From Candidatus Phosphoribacter hodrii (GTDB lineage: Bacteria > Actinomycetota > Actinomycetes > Actinomycetales > Dermatophilaceae): a stretch of DNA of 64,000 nt. The position numbers and the translations under genes were made by a program. Where the stretch lies: positions 558,001-622,000 of the forward strand of contig JADJIB010000004.1 in assembly GCA_016707175.1 (NCBI GenBank). The letters run 5' to 3'. Each line of letters begins with the position of its first letter. The first letter of the stretch is position 1. Shown here piece by piece: positions 26,209 through 34,395 of this stretch. The notes under the pieces are model-generated. The model made no database searches. It had not been told where the DNA came from and saw only the letters and a list, made by a program, of their open reading frames with translations.

Positions 26209-26285
26209 CGGCCCCAGCGATGTAGGTGTTGTCGAGGCGCTACCCGGACCCCCGAGCGGGTAGCGCCTCGACCTTTCTGTTTCTT
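26209..26285 (+). ncRNA. Candidate CRP-controlled small RNA with C-rich loop
   Basis: No coding frame is convincing here, yet the stretch has a complete transcription unit. It has a class II CRP site, a -10 at 26197-26202, a predicted start near 26209, and a perfect 15-bp terminator hairpin followed by a pyrimidine/T-run ending near 26285. The predicted RNA is about 77 nt. The terminator loop GGACCCCCGAGC exposes a run of five C and an earlier GGCCCC segment is also unpaired, as in C-rich regulatory RNAs that pair with ribosome binding sites. It may belong to the actinobacterial 6C RNA type, but only a covariance search could decide. It could also be a transcription attenuator ahead of dapA; against this, dapA appears to have its own start. 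Confidence 0.5.
26231..26285 (+). terminator. Strong intrinsic terminator
   Basis: GTCGAGGCGCTACCC (26231-26245) and GGGTAGCGCCTCGAC (26258-26272) form a perfect 15-bp stem with a 12-nt loop, followed by CTTTCTGTTTCTT. It is the clearest Rho-independent terminator in the window. Confidence 0.88.
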
Positions 26286-26351
26286 GCCCCAGATCCCGCA
26301 GCGGCCGACTGCAGCGCGTGTGCAGTGTCCGGCCCCGGAACTCGTGCGCGA

Positions 26352-26357
26352 TAGCCT
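26352..26357 (+). promoter_or_regulatory. -10 element for leaderless dapA transcript
   Basis: TAGCCT followed by exactly 6 nt and the dapA ATG. It lies downstream of the strong terminator, so dapA does not depend on read-through. Confidence 0.55.
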
Positions 26358-26363
26358 GAGCCC

Positions 26364-27251
26364 ATGACGAGCCCCATCTTCGGCCGCGTGCTCACGGCGA
26401 TGGTCACCCCGATGACGCCCGCCGGAGACGTCGACGAGGATGCCGTCCTCGCCGTCGCCGACCACCTGCTGGCCCACTCCCACGATGGCATCGTCGTCAA
26501 CGGCACGACGGGGGAGTCCGCGACCCTCACCTCCGACGAGAGCATCCGGGTCATCGAGCTCGTCGCCGCCCACGTGGGCGATCGGGCGGTCGTCGTCGCG
26601 GGGGTCGGCTCCAACGACACGGCGCACAGCATCGACATGGCCCGCCGGGCCGCCGCCGTGGGCGCCCGCGGCCTGCTCGTCGTCACGCCCTACTACAACA
26701 AGCCGACCCAGCCCGGTCTCGTGGCGCACTTCGGGGCCGTCGCGGACGCCACCGACCTCCCGGTCCTCGTCTACGACATCCCCGGTCGCACCGGCATACC
26801 CATCCAGACCGAGACCCTCATCCGCCTGGCCGAGCACCCTCGCATCGTCGCGGTCAAGGACGCCAAGGGCGACCTTTGGGCCGCGAGCCAGGTCATGGCG
26901 GCCACCGACCTGCAGTGGTACTCCGGTGACGACGTGCTCAACCTGGCGCACCTCGCGCAGGGCGCGGTCGGCGTCGTCTCCGTCGTGGGTCACGTCGCCG
27001 GCGATGAGTATGCCGCGATGGTCCGCGCGGTCGCGGACGGCGACCTGGCGACGGCCCGGGAGATCCACCGCCGCCTCATCCCCGTCGTGCAGGCGATCAT
27101 GTCGCCCAGCCAGGGCGCCATCATGGCCAAGGCCGCCCTCGCCGAACTCGGCGTCATCCCCAGCGCGTTCGTCCGGCTCCCGCTCGTGGAGTCGCCACCC
27201 GAGCACCTCGCGATGTTGCGCGAGGGCCTCTCCCAGTCAGGAATCCTTTGA
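26364..27251 (+). CDS. dapA: 4-hydroxy-tetrahydrodipicolinate synthase
   Basis: 295 residues, TIM-barrel class I aldolase family. It condenses pyruvate with aspartate semialdehyde to start the diaminopimelate branch. Visible are VNGTTGESATLTSDE, the Tyr of VVTPYYNKPTQPG, VYDIPGRTG, and the Schiff-base lysine in VAVKDAKGD. The stop overlaps the TTG start of rnj by 4 bp; dapA-rnj linkage is widespread in actinobacteria. A rare ATA codon in RTGIPI belongs to the recurrent CGGCATAC octamer. Confidence 0.94.
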   Translation: MTSPIFGRVLTAMVTPMTPAGDVDEDAVLAVADHLLAHSHDGIVVNGTTGESATLTSDESIRVIELVAAHVGDRAVVVAGVGSNDTAHSIDMARRAAAVGARGLLVVTPYYNKPTQPGLVAHFGAVADATDLPVLVYDIPGRTGIPIQTETLIRLAEHPRIVAVKDAKGDLWAASQVMAATDLQWYSGDDVLNLAHLAQGAVGVVSVVGHVAGDEYAAMVRAVADGDLATAREIHRRLIPVVQAIMSPSQGAIMAKAALAELGVIPSAFVRLPLVESPPEHLAMLREGLSQSGIL

Positions 27252-28933
27252 GCCATCCCCATCCCGAGCTGACCCTCCCGCCGCCGCTCGCTCCGGGAGC
27301 GCTGCGCATCATCGCCCTCGGTGGGCTCGGGGAGATCGGTCGCAACATGACCGTCCTCGAGACCGGCGGTCGCCTGCTCGTCATCGACTGCGGCGTCCTC
27401 TTCCCCGAGGACCACCACCCCGGCGTCGACCTCATCCTCCCGGACTTCTCCTACCTCGACGGTCGCCTGGACGACATCGAGGCGGTCGTGCTCACCCACG
27501 GCCACGAGGACCACATCGGGGCCGTCCCGTTCCTGCTGGCTCGCAAGCGGGACATCCCGCTCATCGGCTCGCAGCTCACCCTCGCCCTCGTCGAGGCCAA
27601 GCTCAAGGAACACCGGATCAAGCCGTACACGCTGACCGTCAAGGAGGGCCAGCGCGAGAAGCTCGGCGCCTTCGACCTCGAGTTCGTCGCGGTCAACCAC
27701 TCGATCCCCGACGCGCTGGCCGTCATGGTCCGCACAGCGGCCGGTTCGCTGCTGCACACCGGCGACTTCAAGATGGACCAGTTGCCCCTCGACGGCCGGA
27801 TCACCGACCTGCGGGCCTTCGCCCGCCTCGGCGAGGAGGGCGTGGACCTCTTCCTCACTGACTCGACCAACGCCGACGTGCCGGGCTTCACCGCCCCCGA
27901 GCGCGACATCTCCTCGGCCATCGACAAGGTCTTCCGTCACGCGCAGCGGCGGATCATCGTCGCCTGCTTCTCCTCCCACGTGCACCGGGTGCAGCAGGTC
28001 CTCGATGCCGCCGACAAGGCCGGGCGCAAGGTGGCTCTCGTCGGCCGCTCGATGGTGCGCAACATGACCATCGCCGCCGACCTGGGCTATCTCCACGTGC
28101 CTCCGGGGGTCCTCATCGACCTCAAGCGGGTCGACGACCTGCCCGACGACCAGATCGTGTTGGTGAGCACCGGCAGCCAGGGTGAGCCCATGGCGGCCCT
28201 GGCGAGGATGGCCAACCGCGACCACCGGATCGTCGTCGGTCCAGGCGACACCGTGCTGCTGGCCAGTTCGCTCATCCCCGGCAACGAGAACGCCGTCTAT
28301 CGGGTCATCAACGGGCTCATGCGCTTGGGTGCCCACGTCGTGCACAAGGGCAACGCCAAGGTCCACGTGTCGGGTCACGCCGCAGCGGGCGAGCTCACCT
28401 ACTGCTACAACATCGTTCGGCCGCGCAACGTCCTTCCCGTCCACGGGGAGTGGCGGCACATGTTCGCCAACGGTGAGTTGGCCGTCGCGACCGGTGTCCC
28501 GCGCGAGCGGGTGCTGCTGGCCGAGGACGGCGTCGTCGTCGACCTGCAGAACGGCGTGGCCAAGATCGTCGGTGCCGTCCCGTGTGGCTACATCTACGTC
28601 GACGGCTCGTCCGTCGGCGGCACCGATGAGGCTCTGCTCAAGGACCGGCGGATCCTGCGCGACGAAGGCTTCATCACCTGCATCGTCGTCATCGACGCGG
28701 CGACCGGCAAGATCGCGGCCGGCCCCGAGATCACCGCCCGCGGCTTCGCCGAGGACGAGCAGATCTTCGATCAGGTCATCCCCAAGGTCGAGGCTGCGAT
28801 CATCGCGGCCACCGAGGGGGGCATCACCGACGAACATCAACTCCAGCAGGTGATCCGGCGCACCGTCGGCGGCTGGGCGGGCGGCAAGATCCGGCGCCGT
28901 CCGATGATCATCCCGATCGTCATCGAGGCCTGA
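27248..28933 (+). CDS. rnj: Ribonuclease J
   Basis: 561 residues, beta-CASP metallo-beta-lactamase family. It matures and degrades RNA by endonucleolytic and 5'-3' exonucleolytic cleavage. The zinc motif HGHEDH is at residues 84-89, with further ligands in VNHSIPDALAV and LLHTGDFKMD. The beta-CASP domain follows, and HVSGHAAAGEL and PVHGEWRHM lie in the distal part. The start is a TTG that overlaps the dapA stop, and no better start is evident. The C-terminal domain is present, so the protein appears complete. Confidence 0.93.
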   Translation: MSHPHPELTLPPPLAPGALRIIALGGLGEIGRNMTVLETGGRLLVIDCGVLFPEDHHPGVDLILPDFSYLDGRLDDIEAVVLTHGHEDHIGAVPFLLARKRDIPLIGSQLTLALVEAKLKEHRIKPYTLTVKEGQREKLGAFDLEFVAVNHSIPDALAVMVRTAAGSLLHTGDFKMDQLPLDGRITDLRAFARLGEEGVDLFLTDSTNADVPGFTAPERDISSAIDKVFRHAQRRIIVACFSSHVHRVQQVLDAADKAGRKVALVGRSMVRNMTIAADLGYLHVPPGVLIDLKRVDDLPDDQIVLVSTGSQGEPMAALARMANRDHRIVVGPGDTVLLASSLIPGNENAVYRVINGLMRLGAHVVHKGNAKVHVSGHAAAGELTYCYNIVRPRNVLPVHGEWRHMFANGELAVATGVPRERVLLAEDGVVVDLQNGVAKIVGAVPCGYIYVDGSSVGGTDEALLKDRRILRDEGFITCIVVIDAATGKIAAGPEITARGFAEDEQIFDQVIPKVEAAIIAATEGGITDEHQLQQVIRRTVGGWAGGKIRRRPMIIPIVIEA

Positions 28934-28994
28934 CCTGGCGCGCCACCGGCTCGGCAGCGGGCTGCTCGCCGCGGCGCTGGCCGGCGCCGCCACG

Positions 28995-29903
28995 ATGTAT
29001 GCCGTGCGCTGGCTTGACCAGGCGACCTTCCTTGTCGCCGTCGTCCAGGCCGTCGTCCCTGTCGCGGGGATCGTCATCGTGGCGACCACGCTGCTGGCCG
29101 CCGTGTCGCGGCGGCGGCGGACCGCCCTGGTCGGGGCCATCGCGTCGGTGGTCGTCCTCGTCGGTGCCGCGCCGTTCGTCATCCCCTCGGGCCGGGCTGA
29201 GCCGGGGCCGGACGACGTCGTCGTCATGTCGAGCAATCTGCAATACGGACGGGCCGACGCGGTTGCCCTCACCGAGCGGGTTCGGGCGTTGGACGTCGAC
29301 ATCCTCGTCCTGCTGGAGGTGACTCCGTCCGCCGTCGACCTGCTGCGCGCCGCAGGGTTGGAGGCCATGCTGCCCTTTGTCTCGGGGCATCCCCGTGCGG
29401 GCGCTGACGGGACGATGATCCGCAGCCGGTTCCCACTCACGGAACTGCCCACGCCGACCTTCCCCGGTGAGGTCAACCTCAGCCAGCCGGTCGCTCGGGT
29501 GGATCTCCCCGGCACGAGCTCGGCCCCTGCCGGGCGCCCGATGTTGATCAGGGCCGTCCACCCGATGCCCCCGACCGATCCGAACCTCGGGTTCTGGCGC
29601 TCAGCACTCGACGGACTGGCGACGTGGGCGCATAGCCAGCCAGACGGCATACCCCTGGTGTTGGCGGGGGATTTCAACGCCTCTGCCGACCATCCGGGTT
29701 ATCGCCAAGTTGCTGACGGCCTCGTCGATGCCCACCGGGCCGTCGGCGCCGGGTGGGTCCGCACCTGGCCGCTGGGGCGGCGATGGCTGCCGCCGTTCGT
29801 CCAGATCGACCACATCCTGGCTCGGGGACTAACGGTCACCGGCGCCGGCTCGGAGGTCCTCGCCGGCACTGATCACGCCCTCGTCTGGGCGAGTTGGCGC
29901 TGA
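28995..29903 (+). CDS. Membrane-anchored endonuclease/exonuclease/phosphatase family protein
   Basis: 302 residues from the ATG at 28995. Two or three N-terminal hydrophobic helices (about 1-60) precede an EEP catalytic domain. The catalytic pattern is visible in VVMSSNLQYGRAD, ILVLLEVTPS (metal Glu), LAGDFNASADHPGYR and the terminal GTDHALVWASW (Asp-His pair). The family includes DNases, phosphatases and sphingomyelinase-like enzymes, and the catalytic domain here should face outside. The hydrophobic frame continues upstream to the rnj stop without ATG, GTG or TTG, so the true start could be an unusual codon there. Confidence 0.75.
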   Translation: MYAVRWLDQATFLVAVVQAVVPVAGIVIVATTLLAAVSRRRRTALVGAIASVVVLVGAAPFVIPSGRAEPGPDDVVVMSSNLQYGRADAVALTERVRALDVDILVLLEVTPSAVDLLRAAGLEAMLPFVSGHPRAGADGTMIRSRFPLTELPTPTFPGEVNLSQPVARVDLPGTSSAPAGRPMLIRAVHPMPPTDPNLGFWRSALDGLATWAHSQPDGIPLVLAGDFNASADHPGYRQVADGLVDAHRAVGAGWVRTWPLGRRWLPPFVQIDHILARGLTVTGAGSEVLAGTDHALVWASWR

Positions 29904-29954
29904 GCGCCGGCCGGACTAGCCGACCCGACTAACCAACCCGACTAACCGGCCCGG
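29904..29954. repeat. Short 13-bp tandem repeats between convergent genes
   Basis: Three imperfect units of the form ACTARCCRRCCCG fill the gap between the EEP gene and the class V aminotransferase. No hairpin with a T-run was found. Confidence 0.5.
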
Positions 29955-31349
29955 CTACCAGGGGCGGGGGAGGTCGACGACGCGCGGGTCGGACTCGGGC
30001 GCCCAGCCCTGCGGCCCACGGGTGTAGGTCAGGCCCGGGCCAGAGGCCGCGAGCTCGGTGACCGCTGAGACGAGCCGCTCGACGTGCTCGGGGCGGGAGG
30101 CCAGGCCCAGGCTGGCCCGGACGGCCGTCGTGGGGGTGCCCTCGTCGCCGTCCGCGAGGAGCGCGTCGACGAGCGGGTGGGCGCAGAACTTGCCGTCGCG
30201 GACGCCGATCCCGTGCTCGACCGACAGCGCGGTCGACACGAGGGAGGAGTCCAGACCGTCGATTGTGAAGGCGACCACGCCGACCCGGTCGGAGCCGGCG
30301 CCGAAGAGCGAGTGGGTGTGCACGCCGGGGATCTGCTCCAGGCCGCGGCGAAGCCGCTCGGCGAGGGTGTGCTCGTAACGCGCGAGGTCGTCCCGGCGCT
30401 CCTGCAGGACAGCGCAGGCCGCGGCGAGGGCGACGGCGCCGACGACGTTGGGGCTGCCGCCCTCGTGACGCGCCGCACCGGTGGCCCAGGTGATCCCGCA
30501 CTGTCCGACGCGAGCCGTCGCGCCACCGCCGACGAGGTAGGGCTCGGCGGCGTCGAGCCAGTCGGCCCGACCGGCGAGGACGCCTGCGCCGTAGGGGGCG
30601 TAGAGCTTGTGGCCGGAGAACGCGACGTAGTCGACGCCGGAGGCGGCGAGGTCGACCGCCCGGTGCGGGGCAAGCTGCGCGGCGTCGAGGGCGACCCGGG
30701 CGCCGTGCCGGTGGGCCACGGCGACGATCTGCTCGACCGGCCAGACCTCACCGGTGACGTTCGAGGCGCCGGAGACGACAACGAGGGTGTGCGCCCCGGT
30801 CGACTCGGCGAGGGCGCTGTCGAGCCAGGCCAACCCGTCCTCGACGGTGCGCGGCACCGGGAGGGTCACGGTCGCGCCCGAGGTGCGCGTGCCCCAGGGG
30901 AGCAGGGTCGAGTGGTGCTCGGAGGCGAAGACGACGACGGTCGTGTCGGCCGGAAGGGTGCGGGCCAGCAGGTTCCACGAATCGGTCGTCGTGCGGGTGA
31001 AGACCACCAGGTCGTCCTCGCGGGCGCCGATGAAGCGGGCGACCTCCTCGCGGGCCTGCTCGTACCACTCGCTGGTCACGCGGCTGGCGAAGCCGTTGCC
31101 GCGGTGGACCGAGGCGTAGGTGCGCAGGGTGCGCTCGACGGCCTCCGCGACCACCGTCAGGGCCGGGGTCGACGCGGCGTGGTCGAGGTTGGCGTAGTCG
31201 CGCGGGCCGCGGGAGGTGGGGACGACCAGGCCGTCGGCCGTCGTCCCAGGCAGCCGCTGCGTACACGCGGCGCTGAAGTCGCCCTGCGGACGGCGGGTGA
31301 GCGGCGTGGTGGTCAGCGGCTCTGCGGTGGCGAGCGATGCGGCATACAT
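29955..31349 (-). CDS. Class V PLP-dependent aminotransferase (cysteine desulfurase-like)
   Basis: 464 residues from the ATG at 31349, which has an AGGAG Shine-Dalgarno. Fold-type I class V signatures: NLDHAASTPAL near the start, FTRTTTDSWNLLAR, ASEHHSTLLPW, VALDAAQLAPHRAVD and the PLP lysine in DYVAFSGHKLYAPYG. Its closest functional relatives are SufS/Csd-type cysteine desulfurases, but the active-site cysteine loop is not obvious. A SAM riboswitch directly upstream places it in sulfur or methionine metabolism. That suggests a desulfurase or a lyase acting on cysteine, homocysteine or related thiols. Confidence 0.72.
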   Translation of the reverse strand: MYAASLATAEPLTTTPLTRRPQGDFSAACTQRLPGTTADGLVVPTSRGPRDYANLDHAASTPALTVVAEAVERTLRTYASVHRGNGFASRVTSEWYEQAREEVARFIGAREDDLVVFTRTTTDSWNLLARTLPADTTVVVFASEHHSTLLPWGTRTSGATVTLPVPRTVEDGLAWLDSALAESTGAHTLVVVSGASNVTGEVWPVEQIVAVAHRHGARVALDAAQLAPHRAVDLAASGVDYVAFSGHKLYAPYGAGVLAGRADWLDAAEPYLVGGGATARVGQCGITWATGAARHEGGSPNVVGAVALAAACAVLQERRDDLARYEHTLAERLRRGLEQIPGVHTHSLFGAGSDRVGVVAFTIDGLDSSLVSTALSVEHGIGVRDGKFCAHPLVDALLADGDEGTPTTAVRASLGLASRPEHVERLVSAVTELAASGPGLTYTRGPQGWAPESDPRVVDLPRPW

Positions 31350-31400
31350 CGGAGGTCTCCTGCGGGTCCGTGGGCCCGGGTGACGGGTCCGCGCTTGCCG

Positions 31401-31503
31401 GTCAGCGAGGTCCGCTGACAAGCCCGGTCGTCACCCGGAGCACCCCGCCGCAGAGGAGGGTTGCCGATCAGCAAGCCGGGGCTGTGCGCTGACACTCATG
31501 ACC
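31401..31503 (-). promoter_or_regulatory. SAM riboswitch (SAM-IV / SAM-I-IV type)
   Basis: Read on the minus strand, the leader begins GGTCATGAGTGTCAGCG and contains CCCCGGCTTGCTGATCGGCA, then ACCCTCC, then GGGGTGCTCCGGGTGACGACC. This is the familiar actinobacterial S-adenosylmethionine aptamer core. GGTC at 31500-31503 pairs with GACC at 31426-31429 to close helix P1. A further perfect hairpin GTCAGCG/CGCTGAC (31401-31419) follows the aptamer, as in SAM-IV types. It lies about 52 nt upstream of the aminotransferase ATG and should reduce expression when SAM is plentiful. Subtype needs a covariance model. Confidence 0.82.
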
Positions 31504-31616
31504 TTGGGTAGAAGATAACGGCACGTGATGCGGCCTGTGAAGCCTGGTCCGGGTTCTGAGACGGAATTTCGCGGCTGTGACGCGTGTGGCGCATGGGGTT
31601 GGCGTGGCTGGTGGCG

Positions 31617-31622
31617 TAACCT
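31617..31622 (+). promoter_or_regulatory. -10 element at ftsK
   Basis: TAACCT ends 7 nt before the ATG at 31630, indicating a nearly leaderless transcript and supporting that start. Confidence 0.45.
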
Positions 31623-31629
31623 CCGGATC

Positions 31630-34395
31630 ATGGCGACACGACCGTCTGGAGCGTCCGCACGCCCACAGACCACCACCCGGAGCACGTCCGCGCGCTCCGC
31701 AAACCCCCGGTCGCGCACCGGCACACCCCGGCGCGCCCCCCGGTCCTCGCGGCGGCCCAAGGGCGGCGGTATGCCGTTCCCGCTGCGGGCCGTGCGCGGA
31801 GCCTGGCTCGGGGTGTCGCACGTCGCCGGCAGCGCCGTCCGCAAGGTCGGCCACTCCGCCGCCGAACTCGAGCCGGAGCACCGTCGTGACGGTGTCGGCT
31901 TCCTGCTCATCGCGGTCGCGATCGTCGTTGCGGCGCGTGAGTGGTGGGGCTTCCAGGGGGTCATCGGCGACGTCGTCCATGCTGTCGCCGCCGGGACGTT
32001 CGGACGGATCGCCTACGCCCTGCCGCTGGTGCTGCTCGTGTTCGGCCTGCGGCTGCTTCGCGCTCCCGATGACGACGCAACGACCAACCGGGTCGTGGTC
32101 GGAACCCTCACCCTGACCTTCGCCGCCTGCGGGATCGCCCACCTGGCGGACGGCATACCGACGCCGCCTGCCGGTGCCGACGGAATGCGCGCGGCCGGAG
32201 GCATCTTCGGCTTCCTCGCCTCCAGCCCGCTGGCCGCTGCCGTCTCGCCCGTCGGGGCGCTCGTTCTGCTGCTCATGCTCGGCCTCTTCGGGCTGCTCGT
32301 CATCACCGCGACCCCGGTGCGGATGATCCCGCAGCGGTTGCGTGAGGTGCGTGACCGGATCCTCGGGCGGGCCCCGGCGCCGACCGAAACCGACGACGGT
32401 GCCGCGACGGGGGCGACCAAGCGCTCGCGCCGGCCCGTCATTGACCTGGCTGCCAAGCGCGATGGCGATGACGCCTTCGAGCAGGCCGCCGAGGCGCCGG
32501 GCGAGGGCGCCGGGCGCAAGGGGCTGCGGCCCGGGCAACGACGTCCCGAGCCCGAGCCGGCCATCGAGTCGACCGATCCCACCGCCCACGACGCACCGCC
32601 GGTCGAGCCGGCCACCCGCGCGGGTGGGGGAGCGGGCGCGGGCAAGCGCAAGGCGGAACTCATCGCGCCGCCGACCAGCACCCTGCCGCTGCGCGGGGAG
32701 CAGTTGTCGCTCGCCGGGGATATCGCCTACGTGTTGCCCGACAACGCGCTGTTGGCCCCTGGCGCACCCCACAAGGCGCGTTCGGCGGCCAACGATCGGG
32801 TCGTGGAGTCGCTCACCCAGGTGTTCGAGCAGTTCGAGATCGACGCCTCCGTCACCGGGTTCAGCCGTGGGCCGACCGTCACGCGCTACGAGGTCGAGCT
32901 CGGCCTGGCCACCAAGGTCGAGCGCGTCACGGCGTTGTCGAAGAACATTGCGTATGCCGTCGCCTCGGCCGATGTGCGCATCCTCTCGCCGATCCCGGGC
33001 AAGTCCGCGATCGGCATCGAGATCCCCAACACCGACCGCGAGACCGTGTCATTGGGCGATGTGCTGCGCAGTCAGACCGCCCGGGCCAACGACCACCCCA
33101 TGGTCATGGGAGTCGGCAAGGACGTCGAGGGCGGGTACGTCATCGCCAACCTCGCCAAGATGCCGCACCTGCTCGTCGCCGGGGCGACCGGGGCGGGCAA
33201 GAGCAGCTTCGTCAACTCGATGATCACCTCGATCCTCATGCGGGCCACGCCTGAGGAGGTCCGGATGATCCTCGTGGACCCCAAGCGCGTGGAGTTGACC
33301 GCCTATGAGGGGATTCCGCACCTCATCACGCCGATCATCACCAACCCCAAGAAGGCGGCCGAGGCGCTGCAATGGGTCGTGCGCGAGATGGACCAGCGCT
33401 ATGACGACCTGGCCAGCTTCGGGTTCAAGCACATCGACGACTTCAACAAGGCGGTGCGCACCGGCAAGGTGACCCCGCTGCCCGGCAGTGAGCGGGTCAT
33501 CACGCCCTACCCCTACCTGCTGATCATCGTCGACGAGTTGGCCGACCTCATGATGGTCGCGCCTCGGGACGTCGAAGAGTCGATCGTCCGGATCACCCAA
33601 TTGGCGCGGGCAGCCGGCATCCACCTGGTCCTGGCTACCCAGCGCCCCAGCGTCGATGTCGTCACGGGCCTCATCAAGGCCAACGTGCCCTCCCGGATGG
33701 CGTTCGCCACCTCGTCCCTGGCCGATAGCCGGGTCGTGCTCGACCAGCCCGGCGCCGAGAAGCTGGTGGGTCAGGGCGACGCACTGTTCCTGCCGATGGG
33801 GACCTCCAAGCCGATGCGTGTCCAGGGTGCCTGGGTGACCGAGTCGGAGATCCACGGCGTCGTCAAGGCCGTCACCCTGCAGTTGCAGCCGCAATATCGC
33901 GAGGACGTCGTTGTTCCGGTGGCCGCCAGCCGGCAGGTCGAGGACGACATCGGCGACGACCTCGAGGTGCTGCTGCAGGCGGCCGAGCTCGTCGTGACGA
34001 CGCAGTTCGGGTCGACGTCGATGCTGCAGCGCAAGTTGCGGGTCGGCTTCGCCAAGGCCGGTCGGCTCATGGATCTGCTGGAGTCCCGCGGCATCGTCGG
34101 GCCGTCGGAGGGCTCCAAGGCGCGCGAGGTCCTCGTCAAGCCCGATGACCTGCCCACGACCCTCGCGCTGCTGCGCGGTGAGGATGTCCCGGCCGAGGCC
34201 TGGGTGCCCGAAGGCGTGCCGGGCGAGGTGGACGGCGACAGCGGCGACACGGCATACGTGCTGGACGGCGACGCCCACACCAAGGCGCAGGCGGGCGGAC
34301 GCTACCCGAGCGACCCGCTGGCCGGCTCCGACGACGTGCCCGGCTGGGATGAGGACGAGGGCGGCGACGCCTGGGAACTCACCGGCCGCGACTGA
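31630..34395 (+). CDS. ftsK: DNA translocase FtsK
   Basis: 921 residues from the ATG at 31630. A basic Ser/Thr/Arg-rich N-terminus (about 1-50) precedes four membrane helices (about 90-235) and an acidic/Ala-rich linker. The RecA-like motor follows, with Walker A GATGAGKSS at 518-525 and Walker B-type LLIIVDELADLMMVA. The C-terminal gamma winged-helix domain (about 800-870) has TTQFGSTSMLQRKLRVGFAKAGR. It pumps chromosomal DNA through the septum and directs dimer resolution. The first in-frame codon lies at 31525, but the residues there are not family-like. Confidence 0.93.
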   Translation: MATRPSGASARPQTTTRSTSARSANPRSRTGTPRRAPRSSRRPKGGGMPFPLRAVRGAWLGVSHVAGSAVRKVGHSAAELEPEHRRDGVGFLLIAVAIVVAAREWWGFQGVIGDVVHAVAAGTFGRIAYALPLVLLVFGLRLLRAPDDDATTNRVVVGTLTLTFAACGIAHLADGIPTPPAGADGMRAAGGIFGFLASSPLAAAVSPVGALVLLLMLGLFGLLVITATPVRMIPQRLREVRDRILGRAPAPTETDDGAATGATKRSRRPVIDLAAKRDGDDAFEQAAEAPGEGAGRKGLRPGQRRPEPEPAIESTDPTAHDAPPVEPATRAGGGAGAGKRKAELIAPPTSTLPLRGEQLSLAGDIAYVLPDNALLAPGAPHKARSAANDRVVESLTQVFEQFEIDASVTGFSRGPTVTRYEVELGLATKVERVTALSKNIAYAVASADVRILSPIPGKSAIGIEIPNTDRETVSLGDVLRSQTARANDHPMVMGVGKDVEGGYVIANLAKMPHLLVAGATGAGKSSFVNSMITSILMRATPEEVRMILVDPKRVELTAYEGIPHLITPIITNPKKAAEALQWVVREMDQRYDDLASFGFKHIDDFNKAVRTGKVTPLPGSERVITPYPYLLIIVDELADLMMVAPRDVEESIVRITQLARAAGIHLVLATQRPSVDVVTGLIKANVPSRMAFATSSLADSRVVLDQPGAEKLVGQGDALFLPMGTSKPMRVQGAWVTESEIHGVVKAVTLQLQPQYREDVVVPVAASRQVEDDIGDDLEVLLQAAELVVTTQFGSTSMLQRKLRVGFAKAGRLMDLLESRGIVGPSEGSKAREVLVKPDDLPTTLALLRGEDVPAEAWVPEGVPGEVDGDSGDTAYVLDGDAHTKAQAGGRYPSDPLAGSDDVPGWDEDEGGDAWELTGRD

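Noticed and set aside
26990..29677. An 895-codon open frame on the minus strand across dapA, rnj and the EEP gene
   Set aside because: It is antisense to three genes with clear catalytic motifs. Long antisense frames are expected at this GC content, and its protein is low-complexity Asp/Gly/His/Arg-rich without domains.
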